In this document: in pieces, positions 18,003 to 25,999 of the stretch
Numbering within the stretch: position 1 is the first letter of the stretch
Layout: every line of letters begins with the position of its first letter
Position numbers and translations under genes: made by a program
Source: Saccharothrix sp. ALI-22-I
GTDB lineage: Bacteria > Actinomycetota > Actinomycetes > Mycobacteriales > Pseudonocardiaceae
Direction: 5' to 3'
DNA: 64,000 bases
Assembly (NCBI RefSeq): GCF_001984175.1
Contig: NZ_MTQP01000066.1
Location: 620,001 to 684,000 of the forward strand
Notes under the pieces: generated by a model
What the model saw: the letters and a program-made list of their open reading frames with translations, nothing else
Told to the model about the DNA's origin: nothing
Database searches by the model: none

Positions 18003-18494
18003 CTACGTCACCGGCACGATCCGGGCCGTGACCAGGTCGCCGTCCTCGATGTCGAGCAGGCCGACGGTGCCGCGGGGCTGGCGGCGGCGGTCGGTGGGCG
18101 AGCCGGGGTTGAACACGCGCACGCCGTCGCCGGTGACGTCCATCGGGATGTGGGAGTGGCCGAACACCACCAGATCGGCCTCGGGGAAACGGCGGCGCAT
18201 CCGCGCGGTGCGGCCGGTGGCCTGGCCGCTGTCGTGGATCATCGCCACGCGCAGGCCCGCGAGGTCCAGTTCGACGGTCTCCGGCGCGCCCCACTCGGCC
18301 ACGTCCGGGCCGTCGTTGTTACCGCACACCGCGGTCACCGGCGCGTACTGCGCCAGTTCGTCGAGCACCGGCGCCACGCAGACGTCACCGGCGTGCAGGA
18401 TGACGTCCGCGTGGCGCAGGTGCTTCGCCACTTCCGGGGGACACGACTTCCACCGCCGAGGCGCGTGGGTGTCGGCCAGCACGACTACCCGCAC
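18003..18494 (-). CDS. Metallophosphoesterase, YfcE/MJ0936 family
   Basis: A 163-residue calcineurin-like phosphodiesterase. The metal-binding motifs of the family are all present: DTH near residue 8, GDV near 37, GNND near 59 and GHSH near 112. Small bacterial members of this family hydrolyse phosphodiester model substrates; the natural substrate is usually unknown. The start is a GTG (VRVVVLADTH). The gene lies just downstream of the ferritin-like small protein gene on the same strand, 9 bases apart, so they are probably co-transcribed. Confidence 0.9.
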   Translation of the reverse strand: MRVVVLADTHAPRRWKSCPPEVAKHLRHADVILHAGDVCVAPVLDELAQYAPVTAVCGNNDGPDVAEWGAPETVELDLAGLRVAMIHDSGQATGRTARMRRRFPEADLVVFGHSHIPMDVTGDGVRVFNPGSPTDRRRQPRGTVGLLDIEDGDLVTARIVPVT

Positions 18495-18503
18495 TGCTCG
18501 GGC

Positions 18504-18746
18504 TCAGGTCACGGCCGGGCCGGCGTCGCCGCTGGTGGCCAGCTCCTTGAGGAACTCGTGGCACTGCTTGGCGCGCGCGGAGTCCTCCTTCATCACCTGG
18601 CGGAAGAAGTCGGCGATCTCGGTGCGGCCGGCGTTCTCGGCGTCGCGGACGTACTGCCCGTAGTCGTGGCCCGCCTTGAGCGCGTGGTACTGCACGGAGA
18701 TGAGGTCGTAGCTGACGTCGTCGAACCCGGTCTCGCCGGTGGCCAT
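18504..18746 (-). CDS. Small helical protein, possibly ferritin-like
   Basis: An 80-residue acidic, helical protein (FDDVSYDLISVQYHALKAG and EIADFFRQVMKEDSARAKQ). The pattern of spaced Glu/His/Tyr in helices resembles small actinobacterial proteins of ferritin-like character, but only part of a metal site can be argued. I chose the ATG at 18746 because AGGAGG lies six bases upstream; the longer frame further upstream is intergenic. Function unknown. Confidence 0.75.
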   Translation of the reverse strand: MATGETGFDDVSYDLISVQYHALKAGHDYGQYVRDAENAGRTEIADFFRQVMKEDSARAKQCHEFLKELATSGDAGPAVT

Positions 18747-18928
18747 GGTCCCTCCTCGGTGTCGAGTGTGGTCGTCCAGTGCCATACCCGGCAGTCGCCC
18801 GATCAACCACCGGGCGCTCGAAGTGGCAGGGGGCCGGGATTGCTTGTACGGTGCGAAATTGGGTTGAGACGACAGCCTGGTCAGGCGTGACGCGGCGACA
18901 TCATCCGCATCCGTGGCTGGAGGAACCC

Positions 18929-20098
18929 ATGAAGATCGCGGCCGTTTCGGCGCACGCGAGCCCATTGCCCGTCCTCAGCGAGGCCGAGGAGGGCGGCCAG
19001 GACGTACACGTGGCCGACTTGGCGGCGGCTTTGGTCGCATCCGGACACGACGTCGTCGTGCACACCCGGCGCGACTCCGTGCGGATTCCCGACGTGGTGC
19101 GCACCCGGCACGGTTACGACGTGGTCCACGTGCCGGCCGGGCCACCGACTCCGGTTCGCCCGAACGAGCTCCTACCTCACCTGGACGAGTTCACCCGGTT
19201 CCTGCGCGGGCAGTGGCGGGCCGAACCACCGGACGTGGTGCACGCGCACTACTGGACGTCCGGGGTGGCGTCGGTGTTGGCCGCCAACGGTCTCGACGTG
19301 CCGGTGGTGCAGACCTTCCACTCGTTGGGTGTGGTGGAGCAGGCCGGCGGCGAGGACGTGCCGGAGACGCGGTTGTCCACCGAGCGGCTGATCGGGCGTG
19401 AGGCGAGCCGGGTGGTGGCCGGCTGCACGGACGAGAAGGCGCAGCTGGTGCGGCTGGGCGTGCCGCGGACGCGGATCGCCGTCGTGCCCGCGGGCGTGGA
19501 CGTCCAGCGGTTCAAGCCGGACGGCCCGCGACTCAACCGCCCGCTGCCGCACCGGCTGGTCACGCCCGCGGCCGGCGCCGAGGACGTGATCACCGCGTTG
19601 CGATCGGTGTGGGACACCGAGCTGGTGGTCGTCGGCGACCGGCCCGGCGACGTGCGCAGGTTGCGCGAGCACGCCCGCGCCCAGGAGGTCGGCGACCGAG
19701 TGCGCCTGGTCGGCCGGGTGCCAAGGGTGGCGATGCCCGCGCTGTTGAGGTCCGCCGACGTGGTCGTGTGCGCCGCTCCGGACGAGTCGGGCGTCGTGCC
19801 GCTGGAGGCCATGGCGTGCGGCGTGCCGGTGGTCGCGGCGACTGTCGGCGCATCGACCGACACGGTCGTGGACGGCGTCACCGGCCTGCTCGTCCCGCCC
19901 AACGACCCTCGGACACTCGCCCGCGTACTGCGCCCGCTGTTGGCCGACGACGCCCGCCGCGACGCGTACGGCATCGCCGGCACCGATCGGGTGGAAGCGC
20001 GCTACAGCACGGTCCGCATCGCCGCCGAAACGATCCGGGTCTACCGGCAGGCAACCGGTCAACCGGAGACCATGGAGGCGTCAGCCCAAGACGCGTAG
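18929..20098 (+). CDS. GT4-family glycosyltransferase
   Basis: A 389-residue GT-B fold glycosyltransferase. The N-terminal half holds the acceptor-side signatures of the family (GGQDVHVADLAAALVASGH, DVVHAHYW), and the C-terminal half the nucleotide-sugar signature EAMACGVPVVAATVG followed by DTVVDGVTGLLVPPNDP. Members include MshA-type and lipid or polysaccharide mannosyltransferases; the acceptor here cannot be told. The ATG at 18929 has GGAGGAA upstream; it is divergent from the small helical protein gene. No other cell-surface sugar genes are nearby. Confidence 0.9.
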   Translation: MKIAAVSAHASPLPVLSEAEEGGQDVHVADLAAALVASGHDVVVHTRRDSVRIPDVVRTRHGYDVVHVPAGPPTPVRPNELLPHLDEFTRFLRGQWRAEPPDVVHAHYWTSGVASVLAANGLDVPVVQTFHSLGVVEQAGGEDVPETRLSTERLIGREASRVVAGCTDEKAQLVRLGVPRTRIAVVPAGVDVQRFKPDGPRLNRPLPHRLVTPAAGAEDVITALRSVWDTELVVVGDRPGDVRRLREHARAQEVGDRVRLVGRVPRVAMPALLRSADVVVCAAPDESGVVPLEAMACGVPVVAATVGASTDTVVDGVTGLLVPPNDPRTLARVLRPLLADDARRDAYGIAGTDRVEARYSTVRIAAETIRVYRQATGQPETMEASAQDA

Positions 20099-20099
20099 C

Positions 20100-20178
20100 C
20101 ACCGCGAGCGGCCACGACGAACCGTCACCGAGACGGGCAGGCACCGCGAGCGGTCACGACGGATCGCCACCGAAACGG
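20100..20178. repeat. Two-copy tandem repeat, 42-bp period
   Basis: Two 37-base copies beginning CACCGCGAGCGG (20100-20136 and 20142-20178), differing at a handful of positions, lie immediately after the glycosyltransferase stop. They fill most of the gap to the convergent DUF6292 gene. Confidence 0.7.
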
Positions 20179-20256
20179 TTCGAGGCCAACCGGCAGACGG
20201 GCCGGTATCCCAGCCCGTCCAGGCGTCGACGCAGGGCGGGTGGCCGCCGGGCGCGG

Positions 20257-20685
20257 TCACGGCGGGTAGGTGCTGAGGCGGTCCACGAAGTCGTCGGCGG
20301 CGCCGTACGCGCGCAGCCGGATCGGGCGGGGGTCGCCGGGGTGCGCGTCGTGCAGCAATGCGGCTAGGAACGCGGCCACGGCCGCGGGCGTGGACAGGAC
20401 GTCGCCACCCAGGTAGCTGATGACGATCGGCGGTTCGCCCGAGCGGGTTTCCACGGCGGCGGCCCAGCCGTACTCCTCGTCCCACTGCAACGCGAGGTCG
20501 CGGTCGGGGAAGGAGGGCAGGTTGCCGTCCACGGCGAGGTAGGCGGTCGCGGGCGGGCCGGGGTCGGCGTACGTGCACTCGCCCGCCAAGCCCAACTCCA
20601 CCGCGACCGCCTTGACGTACCGCTGGAGGCCGCGGGTGGGCGCGTCGTCGAAGTCGAGGTCCGGGTCCGGATCCACCGCCTCCAC
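20257..20685 (-). CDS. DUF6292 family protein
   Basis: About 142 residues, recognised as DUF6292 by the run RYVKAVAVELGL, TAYLAVDGNLPSFPDRDLAL and WDEEYGWAAAVETRSGE, then VISYLGGDVL. This is a soluble actinobacterial family of unknown function, common in multi-copy sets in Pseudonocardiales. The start is probably the GTG at 20685 (VEAVDPDPDLDF), preceded by a G-rich run; a GTG at 20676 is an alternative. The longer upstream frame overlaps the DUF4383 gene and is a shadow. Confidence 0.8.
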   Translation of the reverse strand: MEAVDPDPDLDFDDAPTRGLQRYVKAVAVELGLAGECTYADPGPPATAYLAVDGNLPSFPDRDLALQWDEEYGWAAAVETRSGEPPIVISYLGGDVLSTPAAVAAFLAALLHDAHPGDPRPIRLRAYGAADDFVDRLSTYPP

Positions 20686-20743
20686 CCCCCGTTGTCGCCG
20701 ACGGCGGCGGCCGGACGCAGGTCCCGTCGCCGCCGTCGTCCCG

Positions 20744-21202
20744 TCATCGGGTTCGTGGCACGTCGCCGGGTCGGATCGAGCGGCCCAGCGCGAAGCCGAG
20801 CGCGAGCATGCCGAGGCCGAGCACCAGGTGCAGCCAGTTGTCGGCGGTGTTGACCGGCACGAAGTTCGCCCCGCTCTCATGGTCGATGACGAGGCCGTAC
20901 AACCACAACACCAGGTAGACCACGCCGCCGCCGATGAGGAAGAAGTACGCGCCCCGCGCCGTCCTGGCCAGAGCCAGACCGACCACACCGAACGCCAGGT
21001 GCACGATGTTGTGCAGCATGGAAACGGCGAACACGCCCAAGAGCATCGCCCGGGACTCGTGGCCCGCGAATTCCAGCATGTCGTAGTCCGTGGTCAGCCC
21101 GGGGATGAACCCGGCTATACCGACCACCAGGAACACCGCGCCCACGGCCGTGGCGGCCAGTTGGACCGGTGTGCGCGTCGTTGCTGTACCCGGTCTGGAC
21201 AT
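20744..21202 (-). CDS. DUF4383 membrane protein
   Basis: A 152-residue protein with four hydrophobic segments, matching DUF4383: VQLAATAVGAVFLVVGIAGF, LHNIVHLAFGVVGLALA, AYFFLIGGGVVYLVLWLYG and DNWLHLVLGLGMLALG. The two His-containing helices (HNIVH, NWLHL) are typical. Function unknown; the family is frequent in actinobacteria and often stress-associated. The ATG at 21202 has GGGAG upstream and was preferred to an upstream start that would add an unrelated hydrophilic leader. Confidence 0.88.
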   Translation of the reverse strand: MSRPGTATTRTPVQLAATAVGAVFLVVGIAGFIPGLTTDYDMLEFAGHESRAMLLGVFAVSMLHNIVHLAFGVVGLALARTARGAYFFLIGGGVVYLVLWLYGLVIDHESGANFVPVNTADNWLHLVLGLGMLALGFALGRSIRPGDVPRTR

Positions 21203-21362
21203 GTCGACTCCCGTCGCTTCACGGAACTCACTTCGGTTGTCGTCCCGACTACCCGGCGTCCGTGACGGCAAACGACGAAATGCGAAGTTCGTCCGCGTGT
21301 GAGTGGTTCGTGCCGATTTTTCGGTTCGGCGACCCGACCAGGGGTTACGCGTCCCGGCAGCG

Positions 21363-21860
21363 TCAGTGCGGCGGCTCGAACCGGGCCAGCCACGTGGTGA
21401 GGATGCGCTCCAGCCGTTGGGCGTCGTCGGCGTCGAGCGCGTCGAGCAGTTGGCGCTCGTTGGCCATGTGCTCGGTGAACGCCTGGTCGATGACGCGTTT
21501 GCCCGCGTCGGTCAGCGCGACCACGCGCCGCCTGCCGTCGTCCTGGCCGGGTCGGCGGGTCACCAGGCCGTCGCGCTCCAACCGGTCGATGCGCTTGCTG
21601 ATCGCACCCGTGGTGACCATCGTGTGCTGCGCCAACTCGCCCGGCGCACGCTCGTACGGCTCCCCCGCGCGGCGCAGTGCGGCCAGCACGTCGAACTCGC
21701 CCTCCCCCAGGCCGTGCCGCCGGTAGACGACGGCCAACTGCTCGGTCAGCACGGCCGCGAGGCGGTGCAGCCTGCCGATGACGCCCTGGGGCGTGACGTC
21801 GAGGTCCGGCCGTTCCCTGGCCCACTCGGCCTGGATCCGGGCCACGCGGTCGAGGTCCAT
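21363..21860 (-). CDS. MarR-family repressor, divergent from EamA exporter
   Basis: A 165-residue winged-helix regulator with the MarR layout: dimerization helices, then GEFDVLAALRRAG, the recognition helix region GELAQHTMVTTGAISKRIDRL, and the wing RRPGQDDGRRRVVALTDAG. The ATG at 21860 lies 10 bases from a perfect palindrome, and the EamA gene starts 31 bases away in the opposite direction. The arrangement is that of a local repressor controlling itself and an exporter, probably released by a small ligand. Ligand unknown. Confidence 0.92.
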   Translation of the reverse strand: MDLDRVARIQAEWARERPDLDVTPQGVIGRLHRLAAVLTEQLAVVYRRHGLGEGEFDVLAALRRAGEPYERAPGELAQHTMVTTGAISKRIDRLERDGLVTRRPGQDDGRRRVVALTDAGKRVIDQAFTEHMANERQLLDALDADDAQRLERILTTWLARFEPPH

Positions 21861-21870
21861 GGCACAGAGT

Positions 21871-21906
21871 GTAGCTTCCACGGAAGCTACAATGTCTTCC
21901 GTGGAA
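21871..21906. promoter_or_regulatory. Paired operator-like palindromes for the MarR/EamA divergon
   Basis: Site 1 is the perfect palindrome GTAGCTTCCACGGAAGCTAC (21871-21890). Site 2 is TTCCGTGGAA (21897-21906), sharing the core TTCC-N2-GGAA. Their centres are 21 bp apart, two helical turns, so two dimers would sit on the same face. Site 2 overlaps the first codons of the EamA gene, so binding should block both directions. Confidence 0.8.
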
Positions 21907-22905
21907 AATATCCGGTGGGTGCTGGTCACCGCGATCGCGCCGATCGCCTGGGGTTCGACCTACTACGTCACCCACCACTTCCTGCCCGCCGACCACCCGC
22001 TGTGGGGCTCGGTGCTGCGCGCCCTGCCGGCCGGGGTGCTGCTGCTCCTGCTGCGGCGCAAACGTCCGCGTGGCCGGTGGTGGTGGCGGTCGCTGGTGCT
22101 CGGCACGCTGAACATGGGCGCGTTCTTCGCCCTCGTCTACCTCGCCGCGCAGCTGCTGCCGACCAGCCTGGCCTCGACGATCATGGCCACGTCACCGGTC
22201 GCGATGATCGCGTTGGCGTGGCCGATGCTCGGTGAACGCCCGCGCGGTCGGGCGGTGGTGGGCGCGGTCACCGGCATCCTCGGCGTGGTGCTCATGCTCG
22301 CTTCGGGCGTGGATTCCGTGGACCCGGTCGGGGTCGTGGTGTCCGTCGCGGCGATGGCCATGTCGGCGTTCGGCCACATCCTCACCAAGCGGTGGGGCGC
22401 GGGCACGGACGTGCTGTCCGTGACGTCGTGGCAGCTCATCGCGGGTGGAGCGGTCCTCGTGGTGCCGGCACTCGTGGTCGAGGGCGCTCCGCCACCGCTC
22501 ACCGGCAGCAGCCTGCTCGGTTTCGCGTTCGTGTCGGTGGTGGCCACCGCGATCGCGTTCGCCGCGTGGTTCACCGGCCTGCGTCACCTGCCGGCCGGAA
22601 CGGTGGGGCTGATCGGCCTGCTCAACCCGGTCACCGGGGTCATGCTGGGCCTGCTGCTGGCCGGCGAACCGCTCACCGGCCAGCAGGTGCTGGGACTCGT
22701 GCTGGTGCTGTCCGGCGTGCTGCTCGGGCAGACCACCCGGTCACCGATGTCGAGGACCTGCGCGTGTCCAACGTTCAGAACACGCGAGTTGAACACTCAG
22801 AACGCGAGAGTCGAACGCTCAGGTCCCGAGAGTCGAACGTTCAGGACCCCTGAGTTCAACGCTCAGGCATGCGGCCGGCCACCAGGGACAGACACACGTA
22901 ACTGA
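21892..22905 (+). CDS. EamA/DMT-family transporter
   Basis: A drug/metabolite transporter with ten hydrophobic segments in two EamA halves (APIAWGSTYYVTHHFLP, PVAMIALAWPMLGERP; TAIAFAAWFTGLRHLPAGTV, LNPVTGVMLGLLLAGE). It probably exports a small metabolite or toxic compound under the divergent MarR. The start is ATG 21892 or GTG 21901, both inside the operator region. The last roughly 45 residues after GQTTRSP are hydrophilic, repetitive and encoded by a 22-bp repeat array, so they are not part of the family fold. Normal homologues should end near 22740. Confidence 0.9.
   Translation: MSSVENIRWVLVTAIAPIAWGSTYYVTHHFLPADHPLWGSVLRALPAGVLLLLLRRKRPRGRWWWRSLVLGTLNMGAFFALVYLAAQLLPTSLASTIMATSPVAMIALAWPMLGERPRGRAVVGAVTGILGVVLMLASGVDSVDPVGVVVSVAAMAMSAFGHILTKRWGAGTDVLSVTSWQLIAGGAVLVVPALVVEGAPPPLTGSSLLGFAFVSVVATAIAFAAWFTGLRHLPAGTVGLIGLLNPVTGVMLGLLLAGEPLTGQQVLGLVLVLSGVLLGQTTRSPMSRTCACPTFRTRELNTQNARVERSGPESRTFRTPEFNAQACGRPPGTDTRN
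22770..22879. repeat. 22-bp imperfect tandem repeat array
   Basis: Four full units and part of a fifth start at 22770, 22792, 22814, 22836 and 22858. Each begins AACRYTCAG and most contain CGAGAGTYG. Because 22 is not a multiple of three, each unit is read in a different frame, yet the EamA frame stays open through the whole array. It looks like an intergenic repeat family that has captured a coding end. Confidence 0.85.
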
Positions 22906-22922
22906 GGGCCTCACCGTCGGAC

Positions 22923-23636
22923 TCAGCAGCAGTGTTCGCCGCGCCAGGCTTCGCGGCCTTCCTTGACCGCGACGCCGGCGATGACCAGGGCGACGATCGG
23001 GTCGGCCCAGGACCAGCCGAACAGGGAGTTGAGCAGCAGGCCGACCAGCAGCACGCCGGACAGGTAGGTGCACAGCAACGTCTGCTTGGAGTCGGCCACG
23101 GCACTGGCCGAACCCAGCTCCCGACCGGCACGGCGCTGCGCGACCGAGAGGAACGGCATGACCAGCAGCGACACCGCCGCCAACACGATGCCGACCGTGG
23201 AGTGGTCGGCGGCCTCGGCGCCCAGCAGCGAGCGCACCGACTCGACGGTGACGTAGGCGGCCAGCGCGAAGAACGACACCGCGATGACCTTCAACGCCGC
23301 CTGCTCGCGCGCCTCCGGGTCCTTGCCGGAGAACTGCCAGGCCACCGCGGCGGCCGAGGCGACCTCGATCACCGAGTCCAAGCCGAACCCGATCAACGCC
23401 GTCGACGACGCGATCGTCCCTGCCGTGATCGCCACGATCGCCTCGATCACGTTGTAGGTGATCGTCGCGGCGACCAACAGCCGGACCCGGCGCGTGAGCA
23501 CCGCCTGCCGCCGCGGCTCCAGCTTCGGGGTGTCGGCAGGCGCGCAGCAGCCGTCCGCGCACCCGTCCCCGGCCGATGCCGAGACGGCGGGCGACGGCGT
23601 CAGTGACAGGTCGATCCGACCCTGATCGGTGCTCAC
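22923..23636 (-). CDS. Cation diffusion facilitator-type heavy-metal exporter
   Basis: A 237-residue membrane protein of the cation diffusion facilitator type. The N-terminus is cysteine-rich (CADGCCAPAD), then come five or six hydrophobic segments with the metal-site pattern GFGLDSVIE and, later, SASAVADSKQT and WADPIVALVIAG. It ends in HCC, another possible metal ligand. The long C-terminal cytoplasmic domain of classical CDFs is missing, as in many actinobacterial relatives. GTG at 23636 overlaps the upstream regulator stop as GTGA, so the pair is translationally coupled and metal-induced expression is expected. Confidence 0.88.
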   Translation of the reverse strand: MSTDQGRIDLSLTPSPAVSASAGDGCADGCCAPADTPKLEPRRQAVLTRRVRLLVAATITYNVIEAIVAITAGTIASSTALIGFGLDSVIEVASAAAVAWQFSGKDPEAREQAALKVIAVSFFALAAYVTVESVRSLLGAEAADHSTVGIVLAAVSLLVMPFLSVAQRRAGRELGSASAVADSKQTLLCTYLSGVLLVGLLLNSLFGWSWADPIVALVIAGVAVKEGREAWRGEHCC

Positions 23637-23992
23637 CTGCTCGCCTCCGCTCCGGTCACGGCAACCGCCGGCTGCTCGTCGTCGAGGCACGGCTCGGCGG
23701 TGTCGACGGCGAGCACGACCTCGACCAACTCGCTCAACGCCCGCGCCAGGTGGGCGTCGGCCAGGGCGTAGCGGACCTGGCGACCCTCGTAGGCGGCGAC
23801 CACCAGGCCGCACCCCCGCAGGCAGGACAGGTGGTTGGACACGTTGGAGCGGGTCAGCCCCAGGTGGTCGGCGAGCTGGGCGGGATAGCTGATCCCGTCC
23901 AGCAGACCCACGAGGATGCGGCAACGGGTCGGATCGGCCAGCGCCTTGCCCAGCCGGGCCAGCGCGTCCTCGCGCGTCTCACACTTCAGCAT
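23633..23992 (-). CDS. cmtR: CmtR-type ArsR/SmtB metal-sensing repressor
   Basis: A 119-residue winged-helix repressor that closely follows Mycobacterium tuberculosis CmtR, the Cd/Pb sensor: same opening (MLKCETREDALARLGKALADP), same recognition helix (LGLTRSNVSNHLSCLRGCG). The three metal ligands known for CmtR fall at exactly the same numbers, Cys57, Cys61 and Cys102. Binding of Cd or Pb is therefore expected to release DNA and induce the coupled exporter downstream. In M. tuberculosis the regulated pump is a P-type ATPase; here it is a CDF protein. Confidence 0.93.
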   Translation of the reverse strand: MLKCETREDALARLGKALADPTRCRILVGLLDGISYPAQLADHLGLTRSNVSNHLSCLRGCGLVVAAYEGRQVRYALADAHLARALSELVEVVLAVDTAEPCLDDEQPAVAVTGAEASR

Positions 23993-24003
23993 GGCCAGAA
24001 CAA

Positions 24004-24019
24004 TACAGTGAGTGCTGTA
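24004..24019. promoter_or_regulatory. Candidate CmtR operator
   Basis: TACAG and CTGTA arms with a 6-base spacer lie 12 bases upstream of the cmtR start codon. No Shine-Dalgarno is visible between them, so the transcript may be nearly leaderless and the operator may overlap the promoter. Confidence 0.55.
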
Positions 24020-24103
24020 CTACAGTCACGGCTGAATCACCTGCTAAGGACCGCATAGGAACTCCACAGGCAACGCACAGGAACGGCAGTCAAGGTTGCC
24101 CCC

Positions 24104-24928
24104 ATGACGCCCATCCACGACCGCGGACTCGCCTTCGACCTGGCCACGCTCACCCGCAGGCGGGCCCTCACGCTGTTCGGCGGCGTGGGCATCGCCTCGC
24201 TGACCGCGTGTGGCACCGGAGGCGGTCAGTCGACATCCACCACCACATCCACGACCACCAGCACCGCCACCACTGCCGCGAGCACCGCCGCGGCGGCCGA
24301 GTGCGGTGACGTGATCCCGCAGGAGACGGCCGGGCCGTACCCCGGTGACGGGTCCAACGGCCCGAACGTGCTCACCCAGTCCGGCATCGTGCGCGGCGAC
24401 ATCCGCACCAGCTTCGGCACCGGTTCCCGCACCGCCGAGGGCGTGCCGCTGCGCATCGAACTGACCGTGCAGAACACCGGGTCGGGCTGTGCGCCGTACG
24501 CGGGCGCGGCGGTGTACCTGTGGCACTGCGATATCGACGGCAAGTACTCGCTGTACTCGTCCGGTGTGACGAGCGAGAACTACCTGCGCGGCGTGCAGGA
24601 GGCCGACTCGTCCGGCAAACTCGCGTTCACCAGCATCTTCCCCGGCGCGTACCAGGGGCGTTGGCCGCACATCCACTTCGAGGTCTACCCGAGCCTGGCC
24701 GAGGCGACCAAGGCCGGCACGATGATCACCACGTCCCAGCTCGCACTGCCCGAGCAGATCTGCAAGACCGTCTACGGCACCACCGGGTACGTGCAGAGCG
24801 TGCGCAACATGGCACGGACGCCACTGTCCAGCGACATGGTGTTCAGCGACGGGCACGACGAGCAGATGGCCGACGTCACGGGCGACGTGAACGCCGGCTA
24901 CACCGCCTCGCTCACCGTGCGGGTGTAG
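24104..24928 (+). CDS. Secreted intradiol dioxygenase-like lipoprotein
   Basis: A 274-residue exported protein. The N-terminus has twin arginines (LTRRRALTLFGG) followed by a hydrophobic stretch and the lipobox LTAC, so it is likely Tat-exported and lipid-anchored. A Ser/Thr linker of about 25 residues leads to an intradiol dioxygenase-like fold: ETAGPYPGDGSNGPNVL, then AAVYLWHCDIDGKYSLY and RWPHIHFEVY, which supply the Tyr/His residues that bind non-haem Fe(III) in catechol and protocatechuate dioxygenases. Extracellular aromatic ring cleavage is plausible. Its true substrate is unknown, and the isolated position gives no pathway context. Confidence 0.85.
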   Translation: MTPIHDRGLAFDLATLTRRRALTLFGGVGIASLTACGTGGGQSTSTTTSTTTSTATTAASTAAAAECGDVIPQETAGPYPGDGSNGPNVLTQSGIVRGDIRTSFGTGSRTAEGVPLRIELTVQNTGSGCAPYAGAAVYLWHCDIDGKYSLYSSGVTSENYLRGVQEADSSGKLAFTSIFPGAYQGRWPHIHFEVYPSLAEATKAGTMITTSQLALPEQICKTVYGTTGYVQSVRNMARTPLSSDMVFSDGHDEQMADVTGDVNAGYTASLTVRV

Positions 24929-24932
24929 CCCG

Positions 24933-25931
24933 TCACGCCAGGTTCAGCACCAGGTGCACCGCCACCAGCAGACCGCAGGTGACGGTGTGCGCGATCGGGT
25001 TGTGCGTGAGCAGCGCGGCGAACTCGCGCAGGAACGCGCTGGGCAGGAAGTACCACGCCGTCGGCGCGCCGATGATCTGCATGCGCAACCGGAGCCTGCG
25101 GGCCAGGACGGCGGCGCGGAACACGTGGAAGTTGTTGGTCACCGCCACCGCCCGGCCGGTCCAGCCGCGTTCGGCGAGCAGGTTCGCGCTGTAGCGCAGG
25201 TTCTCCTCGGTGGTGGTGGCCCGGTCCTCCAGCACGATCACCTCGTCGGGCACCTCGCGGCGGAGCAGGTAGTCGCGCATGGCCGCCGCTTCGGAGACCT
25301 TCTCGTCCGGTCCCTGCCCGCCCGAGACGACCATCAACGGCGCACGGCCGGCGCCGACCTCGCGGCGGTACAGGTGCAGGCCCCGGTCCAGCCGGCCGGC
25401 CAGCAGCGGCGGGACGCGGTCGCCGATCAGGCCCGCGCCGAGCACGACCACCGCGTCGAAACCCGTGCGACGGCCGATGCTGCCGTAGACGATCGAGTAG
25501 AGCAGGAGGCTGACGAACAGGAACGCGACGTAGGCCGCGACGATCAGCAGGGACCCGATCGCGGCGTCGACCACCGGGCCGGTGTGCGCGGTGGCGAACC
25601 CGAACGCGAAGACGACACCGAAGATCGCGAGGCCGGCGAGCAGCGAGAGCAGGTTCGCCGGCCGGAAGCCTTCCCGGCGCAGCATCAGCACGCCGTTGGC
25701 GATCAACGCGATCGGCAGCACGAACCCCAACCCGAGCAGCACGGCCACGAACGCGTACTCGACCACGACCGCGAGCGCGCCCTCGCTCATCGAGGCGCGG
25801 AAGAGCAGCCCCAGCAAGAGGAACACCAGCGTCACGCCGAGCCACACCGCGTTGCCGATCCGCCGGCGGTCGCGGATCACGCCGATCGTGAAGAACAGGG
25901 CGGGGACGATGGCCGCGATCCCGAAGATCAT
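24933..25931 (-). CDS. YdcF/SanA-like DUF218 membrane protein
   Basis: A 332-residue protein. The N-terminal half has about five hydrophobic segments, followed by a DUF218 (YdcF-like) domain: AVVVLGAGLIGDRVPPLLAGR, MVVSGGQGPDEKVSEAAAM, VIVLEDRATTTEENLRYS and TNNFHVFRAAVLARR. The family has a Rossmann-like fold, and members are linked to envelope integrity and vancomycin sensitivity. No enzymatic activity is certain. It ends four bases from the dioxygenase-like stop, in convergent orientation. Confidence 0.88.
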   Translation of the reverse strand: MIFGIAAIVPALFFTIGVIRDRRRIGNAVWLGVTLVFLLLGLLFRASMSEGALAVVVEYAFVAVLLGLGFVLPIALIANGVLMLRREGFRPANLLSLLAGLAIFGVVFAFGFATAHTGPVVDAAIGSLLIVAAYVAFLFVSLLLYSIVYGSIGRRTGFDAVVVLGAGLIGDRVPPLLAGRLDRGLHLYRREVGAGRAPLMVVSGGQGPDEKVSEAAAMRDYLLRREVPDEVIVLEDRATTTEENLRYSANLLAERGWTGRAVAVTNNFHVFRAAVLARRLRLRMQIIGAPTAWYFLPSAFLREFAALLTHNPIAHTVTCGLLVAVHLVLNLA

Positions 25932-25999
25932 GCGGGCAATGTAGGCGGACGGCCACCGCGATGCCTAGCCGCAATCCGTTGAGGACGTCACCTCCCGCG

